DNA from: Pithys albifrons albifrons
Lineage: Eukaryota; Chordata; Aves; Passeriformes; Thamnophilidae
Direction of reading: 5' to 3'
DNA length: 64,000 nt
Assembly: GCF_047495875.1 (NCBI RefSeq)
Contig: NC_092497.1
Location: 64,999,492-65,063,491, forward strand
Shown here: in pieces, positions 47,804-57,780 of the stretch
Layout of the letters: each line of letters starts with the position of its first letter
Position numbering within the stretch: position 1 is the stretch's first letter
The notes under the pieces: model-generated
What the model was told of the DNA's origin: nothing
Seen by the model: the letters and a program-made list of their open reading frames with translations, nothing else
Database searches by the model: none
Translations under genes and position numbers: made by a program

Positions 47804-48557
47804 ATCTTTGCAGGCAGGTGTATGCCTTTGAAATCTCTTTGTTTTTGTTTGACCACATGGAAGATGCCAGTTGACCGTGGTTATCCAACCACGTGTAGAG
47901 ATGAGCTTTGTTTAGGCCACCTTTGCTAGGCCCCTCTCAGTGTGGAGCAAGCAGTGCTGTCCTTAGAAAAGGCTGCTTGGTCGTTCAGGATGCTGCCCCA
48001 CGAGACTGTCATCTGGTGTCAGTCTCAAATGACCCATATCCTGAACCACCTGCAAGCAGGGTTGGGTCTGTGGCTTCCAGCTGCTTCCTATCACCTGCCG
48101 TTTTCGAGCCTCGCCTGTCGCTGCAGGGCTTCGCAATGTGGGTGAACCCTTCAAGCCTGTGCAATGGATTTTTTAGGTGAGGCACAGCATGCACAGGACT
48201 GGCCCCACCCTTTACTCCTGAGGTTCATCTGCCACGGCCGAGCGAGCTTGGATGGTGACAGCGAATACCTCAGGACGTAGGTTTTGTTAGAGTATCCTTC
48301 TCGTAGATGGGTGGCCTTACAAGGCTAAGCGAGCTCCATCTGCCCAGGTTTGGAGTTAGAGTTGTCCTTCTCCTAGAATGGTTGCCAGAGGGCTAGTGAT
48401 ACCATCCTGCCCGTGGACACACTTTGTCTGACCCTTCAGCTGAGACCTGTCTGGCATGGGAGACCCTACCGGTGGCACAAACCACCACCAGCACAGCACA
48501 CAACCTCATGAGGGCATTCAAGCTTCTCCCCTGCAACAAGGGGGTGTCCCCGGAGAA

Positions 48558-48569
48558 GCATGTAGTGAT
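48558..48569. repeat. Target-site duplication of RTE copy 2, right
   Basis: GCATGTAGTGAT, identical to 44852-44863. Confidence 0.9.
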
Positions 48570-48602
48570 AGGACAAGGTGGAATGGTTGAAAGAAATAGA
48601 TT
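48558..48602 (+). mobile_element. CR1 copy 2, remainder after the RTE insertion
   Basis: The sequence GTAGTGATAGGACAAGGTGG followed by AATGGTTGAAAGAAATAGATTT continues the CR1 consensus order from 44863. It stops at about 48602, where an opposite-strand CR1 begins. Confidence 0.8.
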
Positions 48603-48935
48603 TAGAATCACAGAAGGGTTTGTATTGGAAGGGTCCCTAAAGATCATCTCATTCCAGTCCCTCTGCCATGCACAGGGACACCTTCCACTAGACCAGGATG
48701 CTCAGAGTTTCATCCAGCCTGACCTTGAACACCTCCAGGGATGTGGCATCCACAAGTTTTCTGGGCAACCTGTTCAAGTGCCTCACCACCTTCACATCAG
48801 AGAATGTTGATACCTAAATAAATCTATTCTCTTTTAGTTTGAAGGCATTCCCACTTGCGCTATCACTAAATGCTTTTGTAAAAAGTCCCTCTCCACCTTT
48901 CTTGCAGGCTCCCTTCAGGTACTGGAAGAAAGGTT
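48603..48935 (-). mobile_element. CR1 3' end
   Basis: The reverse complement of a CR1 3' end: AGAATCACAGAAGGG tail, then the GACACCTTCCACTAGACCAGG phrase, to GGTACTGGAAG at about 48928. It abuts the + strand CR1 remnant, either as a later insertion or through an inversion. Confidence 0.88.
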
Positions 48936-49823
48936 AGTTATTAGATACCATGAGATTTTAAAATATTTTAAAAGATGAATTCTTTCCTTCAGATAGTTTG
49001 TAGTGCATTACCATTGTATTTTTCAACTTCTTCACATTCTTTTGGGGTAGAGTCCTAGTTTACAACTGGATATTATTACTGTAATGTGTTCAGGCAGCTT
49101 AAAAAGCTGAGATTTAGACACAGAGCACTAAAGCTCCAAATCTTGTGTTAAAGATCCTAGGGATAAATAGGGAATACACTGATTGTTTAACTCTGCTTAG
49201 AAAGGATGTCAAGGGCACTGAACATTTTCAAGTTCTTAAAATATGCCAGAAGGTCAGATCATGTGCCTGTAACTCATTTTTGAAAGTTGCATAGCCAATA
49301 ATTCCAAATGCTTTTCTCAACTTCACCCTTCAGATCTTTGCCTATCTAAGCTAACTTATTTCCTCAAACTTGCTGAACATTCTCTAAATTTTTGTTCACC
49401 CACTCATCCATTTCAATGTGTTACCAAGAGATTTGAGTTCTAAAATAATTTTGTCATTTGCTATCATTATCTTCTATCAAGAAAGTGTTCTGCTTCATTA
49501 TGTCTTCATTGAAATAAATCTCCAAATGGTGTGTGGGTGAACAGAGCCCTTCAATTTCATTTATGTCATTTGTGAAGAGTGGCAAAGAGCGACTGTCCAC
49601 AAGAATCAATAATTTTATAAATACATATTAGCATGACTACTTGTATGATAGATCACATAATGAGGCATTCTACAGAGGTGCTGAAGCAGTAGATTATTAT
49701 CCTATAGTTTTCCCTTTTTTCACTGTCACCATGTAGTAATACATATGCATTTTGTGCTGTATTGAGATAAAACAATGTTACTTCAACATAGCAAGACAAT
49801 CTCATCATCTTCATATGGGGAAC
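48936..49823. other. Intergenic, nothing recognised
   Basis: AT-rich, no supported feature. Confidence 0.5.
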
Positions 49824-50519
49824 TGTGCTGGTTTAAAGGTAAATCAGCAGGAGAAGTCAACCCAACACAGATTATGTCAGAGTTAAAATTTATTAACAAT
49901 ATTACAATGAATGCAAAGGTGCAAAGAGAAACTGGTTTTGCCCCACAAACCCCAGAAGCAGAACCCAGGACCCTGGGGCACAAACAGAATGGTGTTCATT
50001 GGCCCCTGTGCCGAGCCCTATGTGGTTCCACTGAATCCAAAGCAAAAGGAAGGGAAAAACCTTCTGATGCAGATGATGGTCACAGTCCTGCCAAAGTTCT
50101 GCTCCTCCTCTGGAACCAGTGAGTGGTCCCAGAAGTCCCAAACCCCAAGATTATATACCCTCAGTGTCAGGTGGAAGCACCCAGTCCCTCGCCCAGGTCA
50201 AGGAGTTCCACAACGGGTGATCTCACTCTGTGAGTCATGGGGTATTTTTGGAATTGTTGATGGCCCATTAGCAGACACACCCACTCAGGCTGGGTGTGGA
50301 GGTGCTAACGACTCCCCAGAGGGGAGTTATCACAGCTCTTATCTCACAGGCTTCTTTAACACCCAGCTTGCAGCCTGAGGTGTCAGGTGTGCCCTGGGCA
50401 CCTGCTGCAAATGGTCCATTGTTAGCAGTTCATGAGAAATGATGTAGAGGGTGTAGAATACACAGCTTTGATCACACCCACACAGTGATAAATTAGTCCT
50501 GGCTTGCTGAAGTAGGACA
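49824..50519 (-). mobile_element. Solo LTR (same family as 28878-29597)
   Basis: On the minus strand it starts TGTCCTACTTCAGCAAGCC and ends CTTTAAACCAGCACA. The TATA region (complement ATTATATACCC, about 50151-50161) and poly(A) region match the + copy at 28.9 kb. Flanks are GGAAC (49819-49823) and GTAAC (50520-50524), a 5-bp target duplication with one mismatch, as in ERVL-like elements. No internal genes. Confidence 0.88.
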
Positions 50520-50524
50520 GTAAC

Positions 50525-53521
50525 AAATTAGCATTATACTAATAAAATGGTGTATGTTTAAAATAATTTTACATCTTAATTTTTCAAGATTATAAGAGGT
50601 GACTGCCAGTACAGTGAGACTCCAGCCTTTTCACATGGTTGTGGAGGACAGATGCCACTCCTACTGTGAAGTAAGCTTGCTCTGAGGTGAAATTGCCTTG
50701 TAGATATTGGTGTGCAAAGAGCAATATTAAATACCTTTATTTCTTTGCAACAGTCAGTGTCAAGTCACATCAGCAAACAAGAATGCCTGATCCAGAGCAC
50801 AGAAACCTTGAAAATATGTTACCAGGTCCAGTTCAAATTTCCCTTAGTCATCTGCCTTAAGCAGTTTCCATTTCTGAGTCAGCAGGTAGCAAGCTAATAC
50901 AGAAATCAGAAGTCATAAGGCTAGACTGTACATTCTAGACTGTACATGTATTTATCTTCTCTATGAACATTTAAAAATTGGTTACTGAATAAATGTTTGC
51001 CCATGAAGAGATAATTCTTCAACACAAACCTCATCTCTAAAATGCTCTGAACAACACTTCTAAATGCTTTGAGGAAACTCAGACCTTTTTAATCATCATG
51101 GAAAATTAATTCATTTTTTTATTACAACCAAATTTCCTTCTCAAATGAGGCTAAAGAAGGATGCTCTAAGAAATATATGTTGCTCATATTCATCTTTGAC
51201 ATTTTGTGTAATTAGGAAGGAAAACTGTTTGCAGCCATGTTGGTCTAGCTCTTTTCATAGAGTCCTAATTGGTCGAATAATTAAGAAAAGGAAGAACTAC
51301 TTTTAAAATCATAACCATAGTATGCACCTGGGTTTACACACCTGCTGCCTCATGACCCTCTCACAGATATGCTGTCATACTTTCTTGGCAAGTGAGAACT
51401 TCTGGTCTTCATAAATTCTGCCCATGATAACTTTTCAAGCTTACCTTTCCTTCAATCTTCTGTGATTAGCACCAATTAAATCTTGATTTGTGAAACATTA
51501 TGCCACTTTCTCACTTTGCTTGTCTGCTTTCTCATAGCTTTAAGAGTCTGCAGCCAGAAAAACACAGAAACACTGTATGAAATGTTTATACCGCTTTAAA
51601 AAAAGTCAGAAAAATAGAATTAAAGCATTTCTCACTGGAAGGAATTCTTCAGTTATGATACAGGCATCGTATCTTCCAACTTCAATCAAAATCTGTGGCA
51701 ATGTACACAGTATTCTTTCTGGGACCAGGAACACAATTCAGAAAAAAACAGAAGTGATCTAGAACATAGTGTTCCAGATCCAAGGCCTTAAAAATATAAC
51801 AGGTGAGCCATTATCATGAAATTCTGTTTTCATCATTACTCTTTTATTAGTTCAACACAGATGAGTTCTGACCTCAACAGTGAAAAAAATGGCTAATAAA
51901 AAACTTATTTAGCTGAGATGGCACAAAACTGGATTTTGGTAAAAAAGAAGATATTCAGCATTAGAGCGCCATAAAGTAGCAAACAAAAATCCCATCTGCA
52001 GCTGTTGACTTCCTCCCAGCTATGATCCCATTGATTCCATCAAGGTTAGAAATCCATTGATCTGGCATTGGATTTCATTGAATAAAAAAAAAACAAAACC
52101 ACAAACAAACAACCAGAACCACAAAAGCCTCTCTTTTTTGATTTTAGGCCAAGTCTAGAGCATTTTACCTAAAATTAATATAATCTAACCCATAATTCAA
52201 AAATTCTGAAAAAGCTCAGTTCGGCAAAATGTGGAGAAGAACAACTAATTTCATAGGGTTTAGAGTATCTTTGTTTAGACACTAGAAAAACCTGTGCAAA
52301 TAAATGATAAAGCAGCTACTGGCAATCTTACTGGAAGAACTAAGTAGATGAGAAAGATCCCTCTGTGCATTCAGAACCAGCTACTGAATAGAAATAGATA
52401 TGCCACTAAAAATAAAAGAATGTGTTGGATTAATTAAATACACTAGTAAGAGTTCTGGTTCTGCTGGATTAAACAGCATCTCCAAGTGAAAAGACATTAG
52501 TACCATTAAAAATCAGCAACCCACCCACAAAAATAAAAACCAGCAGCCCATCAACTCTGCCCCTGGGGACATTCAGAACATCTGTCAAAGAGGTCACGTT
52601 TGTTTATTTTACAAGTCAGTTCAGCAAAGGAATTTTATTTTTTTTTCTTATCTGGCTATATTGTGTAGCATATATGGCTGTTAAACTTTGAGGTGAGATG
52701 TCAGGAGACACAAGTTCTATGCTACAGGAAACACTCTGCAATTTTGGTGCTTAGTAACAGTAGTATTTACACACATAAGACACAGCTATGTGCATTCCCT
52801 TGGGGATCCTTTTGGCTCTTCACTGAACTTAGAAATACTACACTTTTTATTGGATTATTTTCTCATTAAAATGAGAGATATTAGACAGGAATTGATTACT
52901 TGTGTTTTGAAATTTTGTATCTACTCTCTGGTTTATGGTACTAATAACCAGTTGCAAAGATCCCATCTGGCAAACTGGCCTTAAATTTTAAAAAAAGCAC
53001 TCTCAATTATCCTACCTGTATTTTAGGTAGATTATAAGCCCCTGTTCTTTGAAATCATTGCTAAATACTTTTGTTTTATCAAAGCATTTTTAAAAATGCA
53101 ATACCCACGATTTCATCAATTCTCTGTGATGCAATTTCTTACCTAGGGTAACCATAAATTATGAGGAAAAGGCACTTCATTAGTTTTCTATGGAACAAAT
53201 CAACTGTTCATCAAAGCTTATACAAATGTAATAATAGGGTGACCTAAGTGGTAGAAGTTGAAGGTCTAGAGAAGTTAAACTGAATTGCTTTTTCTTCGTA
53301 ACTACAATCACTGAAGATCTTTTTTATGGAGTATGAAGAGGCAAGCTTTCACTTGCTACACTCTGCACTACACTGTACTGTGTATGTTCTGGTAGGACTG
53401 CTGTGCCTCTTTCAGCACTCAAACACCTCAAAATGTTGAAAATATTCCTAGCCTGTGAAGTTATTTGCTATGTTCTTAAGTAATTGACTTCAAATGTCAA
53501 GAAACTTCTACAGATTAGAAA
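50525..53521. other. Intergenic, nothing recognised
   Basis: About 3 kb of AT-rich DNA with a small A-rich simple repeat (about 52085-52120). No gene or known repeat seen. Confidence 0.5.
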
Positions 53522-53600
53522 TGAATCATAGAATCATAGAATCGATTGGGTTGGAAAAGACCTCCAGGATCATTGAGTCCAACCCTTGGTTCAGACACAG
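53522..53600 (-). mobile_element. CR1 3'-end fragment
   Basis: AATCATAGAATCATAGAATC tail octamers followed by GGTTGGAAAAGACCTCC and GAGTCCAACCC, the complement of a CR1 3' end. Only about 80 bp are present. Confidence 0.9.
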
Positions 53601-56251
53601 AGCTACACAAGTATCAAGTCATCATGTGGCCAACAGAATATTTCGTTATGTATTTATGTTTGATCCTAGGCCTACAACAAAGTAATGTGGATTATTTTAG
53701 CCTTCAAGAAAAAAAAATGTCAATGCATATCTCTGTTTCCCATGCAAATGTTCAGATTTTCAAGACTGACTCCTCTGTATGTTAAAATTAAACACAAAAA
53801 TAAAACAATTTTGTCATGCATATAATCTTGACCATGTCTACTCTGAGAACATTGTAGCAGTTATTAATATAGCTAAAGAAGGTATTCTTATTATCTTTAC
53901 AGGTTAAATGTATTGACATTTTTTCACACATGCACTCTATTCATTTCATAGTGATTCCAAAATCTCTTAAAATCAGACAAAGATACAAGTAGTTTAAATA
54001 GAACTTAGACTTTTGTTTGCTCAGCAATTGGGCTTGGTATCTCTACATGCAGCTAGTCTCCCAAAGTACTATGTCTTTTGGTCTTTTTCCATAGCTGAGT
54101 TAATTTTTAAAATAACTTCAGCATTTCAAGAATGATCCATGGGCTTGGACTACTTTTTTTTTGTCCATTTTATTAGGATGCTTTTATAAAAGAGCTGGGG
54201 TTTTTTAATATACCTGCCCATACAGAAACTGCCAACTTGACTCTACATCCAGGATCAAAGCCAATGTGTATCATTCTGTAATAGGAAGACAAAATTAAAA
54301 CCAACTTACTCATCAGGGTGTTTAAAACAATTGTATTCCACCTGTCTATTTTTTTGAACACTTCTTTAATTTTCTATGGCTGCTTTTTTTTCCCCATGTC
54401 TATGGAATTACATTTGATGAAATGAAAAAAAGAAAGACAAATTGTTAAGATAAAAAGTCCTACATTTTGTCATGCTTTTTTTCCTAAATCTTTTTAGGGA
54501 CTAAACACTAGCAGAAAAGAACAAGAATGTTGTACTTTAACAGGAAACAAAAGGTATGTAGAGGTGTTAAGCAGTATTCAATATATATTGTCTTTCTGTT
54601 GCAGAACATGAAAATAAGATATGTTTCTAGCCCTCACAAGTTGTAGAGCATATTTGTAGTATCTTTTTTCTAAGGTTGCACAACTTTCAGATATTGCAAG
54701 CTTGAGAAAGGCTTATATCAGCTACAATCGCATTGCTTTATACTTGTAGGAGGGCATTTTTCTGTGCAAAGTGTGATGCAGAGAATTTTGCCTCTTGCAA
54801 GAGGGTACTATGAAATCCTTAATGTGAAAAAGGTTACTTATAAGTATTAAGAGAAACACACAAATCATGGAAACTGCACAGAGAAATAAGTAAACTTCGA
54901 CTTAATTTTAGCTAATCTTTAGGAACCATTGAATTGCATTTAATTCTACTAGCTCACCAAAACAGCTCCCAAAACAAGCAGAGTAAGTTGTAAAAAGGGG
55001 CACATGAGAAAGTGAATAGGGATAAAATTAAATGAAGGCCTAAATTCTGAAGTTGTCTTGCAATTGATTTTGTTCCTACTGTCTGGAAAGGCACCATCTT
55101 GGCACCTGCAAGGATAAATCAGACCTTACTGAAAGTAACGTCTGAGACTCACAGTGTATGTGGGAGAAAATAAAAAGAAATTAAAATTTGCACCCAGTGA
55201 CAAAGAAAACCAAAGTCAGAACTCTTCTGCACCAGTTACACCTGATCCTGCCCATCCTTTAACTTCATGTGCTTTTCTCGTCAAATAGTTTTTCAGTGCC
55301 ACTCACATACTTTCCCGTATTTCCATACTGAAGTCTGAACACAGTCCTGGTGTTTCTTTTACTGTTTTTTTGCATTAGTTACTTTTGTTTTGCTTTGCTG
55401 TGACTTGTAACATAGTAGCATGCCAGCTTTCCTTTTAAGTGGTCTAGAATCCTTTATGATTTAATTACTCTAATATGATACTTACTCATTTGCTTCCTTT
55501 CTACCACTAGGCTTCCTCGTATTTTTTAATTAAATTTTCCTGATGGTGACAGGTGTAGACAAATTACTGCAGCTGCTCTACACATTTGAAATATATGGCC
55601 ACTTTTTAGGTGTCTTTATATAAATTTATGCAGCTTGCTCCAGGTTTTAATACTTGGGATAGATAATGGCTCTTGTTTCTCATCCAGGTGGGATTTGAGT
55701 GCTCTTCCCTGACTCAACAAGGTACATACTTGTCTCTGTCCCAAAGCTGTCACGAGAAAGTGGGATCCATGTCAAGAGCATGTGTGACATGGTTGCAATT
55801 GGAGTTTTTGCTTATATTCTCCAGGCCTCATTTACCTGATCGTCACAGAAAGAAACCAGGCAAACTTCACTTGTGTTTTGAATGTTCTGAAATGGATGGT
55901 GTCAAGTGTAATTAAATATGATAAATTAAACTTTCATTCTGCACTCTCCACGTTATTCAACAAGACAACAGCAAGTCGTCCTTCCCCCCTCCCCACTTTA
56001 CATTTACCGATTGAAATTGTAGGCTTGAAAATCATAAGCAACAACTTTACAAACATATTGAAAACTCTACCATAAGCCCACAGGGAATCGGGTCTTGATA
56101 TTATATACACCTTCATCACGCTTATGGGTGGGGAGGGAGAAGGAGACCATTGTCAAGGAGTTGCACGGAGCAATAAAATCCTGCAGGGAAATCCTACAGG
56201 ACACTCATGTGGCTCGAGAGCCCCCATTTTTGCCCCGGGAGCTGCGTTCGG
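53601..56251. other. Upstream flank of SLC1A1, nothing recognised
   Basis: AT-rich sequence up to about 56100, then rising GC content towards the minisatellite. No exon or repeat family recognised. Confidence 0.5.
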
Positions 56252-56898
56252 CCGTGCTGCAGGTGGGCAGGCTGTGGGACAGGTGGGCAGGCAGGTGGGC
56301 AGGGCCGTACTGCTGCAGGTGGTCAGGCAGGTGGGCAGGCCATGGGACAGGTGGGCAGGCTGTGGGGCAGGTGGGCAGGCCATGGGGCAGGTGGGCAGGC
56401 CGTGGGGCAAGGTGGGCAGGCCGTGGGGCAGGTGGGCAGGCCGTGGGGCAAGGTGGGCAGGCAGGTGGGCAGGGCCGTACTGCTGCAGGTGGTCAGGCAG
56501 GTGGGCAGGCCATGGGACAGGTGGGCAGGCTGTGGGGCAGGTGGGCAGGCCATGGGGCAGGTGGGCAGGCCGTGGGGCAAGGTGGGCAGGCCATGGGGCA
56601 GGTGGGCAGGCCGTGGGGCAAGGTGGGCAGGCAGGTGGGCAGGGCCGTACTGCTGCAGGTGGGCAGGCAGGTGGGCAGGCCATGGGACAGGTGGGCAGGC
56701 TGTGGGGCAGGTGGGCAGGCCATGGGGCAGGTGGGCAGGCCGTGAGGCAAGGTGGGCAGGCAGGTGGGCAGGGCCGTGCTGCTGCAGGTGGACAGGCAGG
56801 TGGGCAGGCCATGGGGCAGGTGGGCAGGCTGTGGGGCAGGTGGGCGGGCAGGTGGGCAGGCCGTGCTGCTGCAGGTGGGCAGGCAGGTGGGCAGGGCC
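56252..56898. repeat. GC-rich minisatellite with 170-bp higher-order repeat
   Basis: Tandem units of about 20-21 bp (GGCAGGTGGGCAGGCYRTGG), roughly thirty in all. A marker segment AGGGCCGTACTGCTGCAGG recurs at 56301, 56471 and 56641, so the first two higher-order units are 170 bp each and differ by about one base. Later units, marked by AGGGCCGTGC at 56770 and CAGGCCGTGCTG near 56858, are shortened. All six reading frames stay long because the repeat lacks stops; these are not genes. It lies about 0.2-0.86 kb upstream of the SLC1A1 start codon. Confidence 0.96.
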
Positions 56899-57780
56899 GA
56901 GCGGGGGGCGGGCGAGGCCGGCTCTGGCGTTGCCAGGTGGAGCGCGACGTCTGCGCCTCGCCGCGGTGAGCGCGCAGCGCGCCGGAGCGCACGCAGCGCT
57001 TCGGCTTGGCCCGGCTCGGCTCGGCTCGGCTCCGCTCCGCTCCGCTCCGTTCCGCTGCGCTCTACACACCTTCGCGCGGCGCCCAGTGCCCCAGCCCCGC
57101 GCCCCTCGCCATGGCGCAGGCGATCAAGAAGCAATGCGTCTGCCCCAGCTTCGTGAGGAGGAACTGGCTGCTACTAAGCACGGTGGCCGCCGTGCTGGCG
57201 GGTGAGCGCGGGGGCAGGCAGGGAGCGCCGCGCCGCCGCCCCCCGCCCGGCCTTGCCCGCACGCCACGGCCTTGCCCGGCCGCAGAGCGGCGCGGCGCCG
57301 CAGCGGAGCCCGCGGCGGGGCCAGGGTGGTCGGCGGTCGCAGGGCCGAGCCGGGCGGCGCGGGGCGATGCTAACGACCCACCTGAGCGGCGGGCGAGGGC
57401 AGCCGGCCACCCTTCCCCGGCATCGCCGCAGCCGCGGGGAGCGGCTCCGCAGCGTTGCGGTGCTGCGGCGGCAGGGCGAGAGCGGGGCCGGGACGAGAGC
57501 GGGGCCGGGGCGACAGCGGGGCTGGGCGCGGGGGAACGCGGCGACCGCACTGCTGGCCGGGTGCCCCTGTCCCGCCGGCCCATGTGGCAAAGGTCGGTGA
57601 TCGGCGGGGAGAGACCGCGCTGTGCGGAACGTGCGGGGGCCCGGGGGCTGTGCGGCCGCGGGGCTGCGGGTCCCCATCGCGCTGTGCCCCGGGCGACGTT
57701 CCGCAGCCCCTGTGGTGGGGACCGCGGTGCCTGCCTTCGTGAGGCTGAACGGCCCGAGAGCATCGACGAGGGCTTTGGGG
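56899..57780 (+). promoter_or_regulatory. SLC1A1: CpG island and promoter region of SLC1A1
   Basis: Dense CpG sequence surrounds exon 1 and extends into intron 1. A GC-box-like GGGGGGCGGGCGAGG lies at about 56902-56916, and short GGCTC/CGCTC pentamer repeats at about 57010-57055 precede the start codon. No TATA box is seen near the exon, as usual for CpG-island promoters. A 17-bp unit (GAGAGCGGGGCCGGGAC-like) is repeated about three times at 57476-57530 in intron 1. The transcription start was not determined. Confidence 0.7.
57111..57201 (+). CDS. SLC1A1: SLC1A1 (EAAT3) exon 1, N-terminal coding part
   Basis: The exon encodes MAQAIKKQCVCPSFVRRNWL followed by LLSTVAAVLA and the first base of the next codon. 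ATG sits in a good context (CTCGCCATGG). The RNWLLLSTVAAVLAG segment, start of the first transmembrane helix, matches the SLC1A1 N-terminus (NNWVLLSTVAAVVLG in human) better than SLC1A2, SLC1A3 or SLC1A6. The exon ends in phase 1 at G|GTGAGC (57202), the same place as human exon 1. The full protein, about 520 residues, is a plasma-membrane Na+/H+/K+-coupled transporter of glutamate, aspartate and cysteine; later exons lie beyond the window. A non-ATG frame extends upstream without a stop but has no support. Confidence 0.87.

Larger units (their letters stand above)
44864..48557 (-). mobile_element. Full-length, inactivated RTE-type LINE (copy 2)
   Basis: A 3.7-kb non-LTR element on the minus strand, inserted in a CR1 with an exact 12-bp target duplication. 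Its 3' end is a (CAT/ATG)n microsatellite at 44864-44875, and its 5' end is CTTCTCCGGGGAC at about 48557. It shares 5' and 3' ends with copy 1 (7545-11483). It is shorter because of an internal deletion of about 0.3 kb near 46485. It holds a 5' untranslated region (48557-about 47810), a broken endonuclease region and a 561-codon open stretch of reverse transcriptase. The CR1 it sits in must be older than this insertion. Confidence 0.93.

Noticed and set aside
56095..57205. Long overlapping reading frames on both strands (up to 332 codons) rich in GQVGR or PACPPA repeats
   Set aside because: They are by-products of the stop-free minisatellite; open in all frames and strands, with no known protein similarity.
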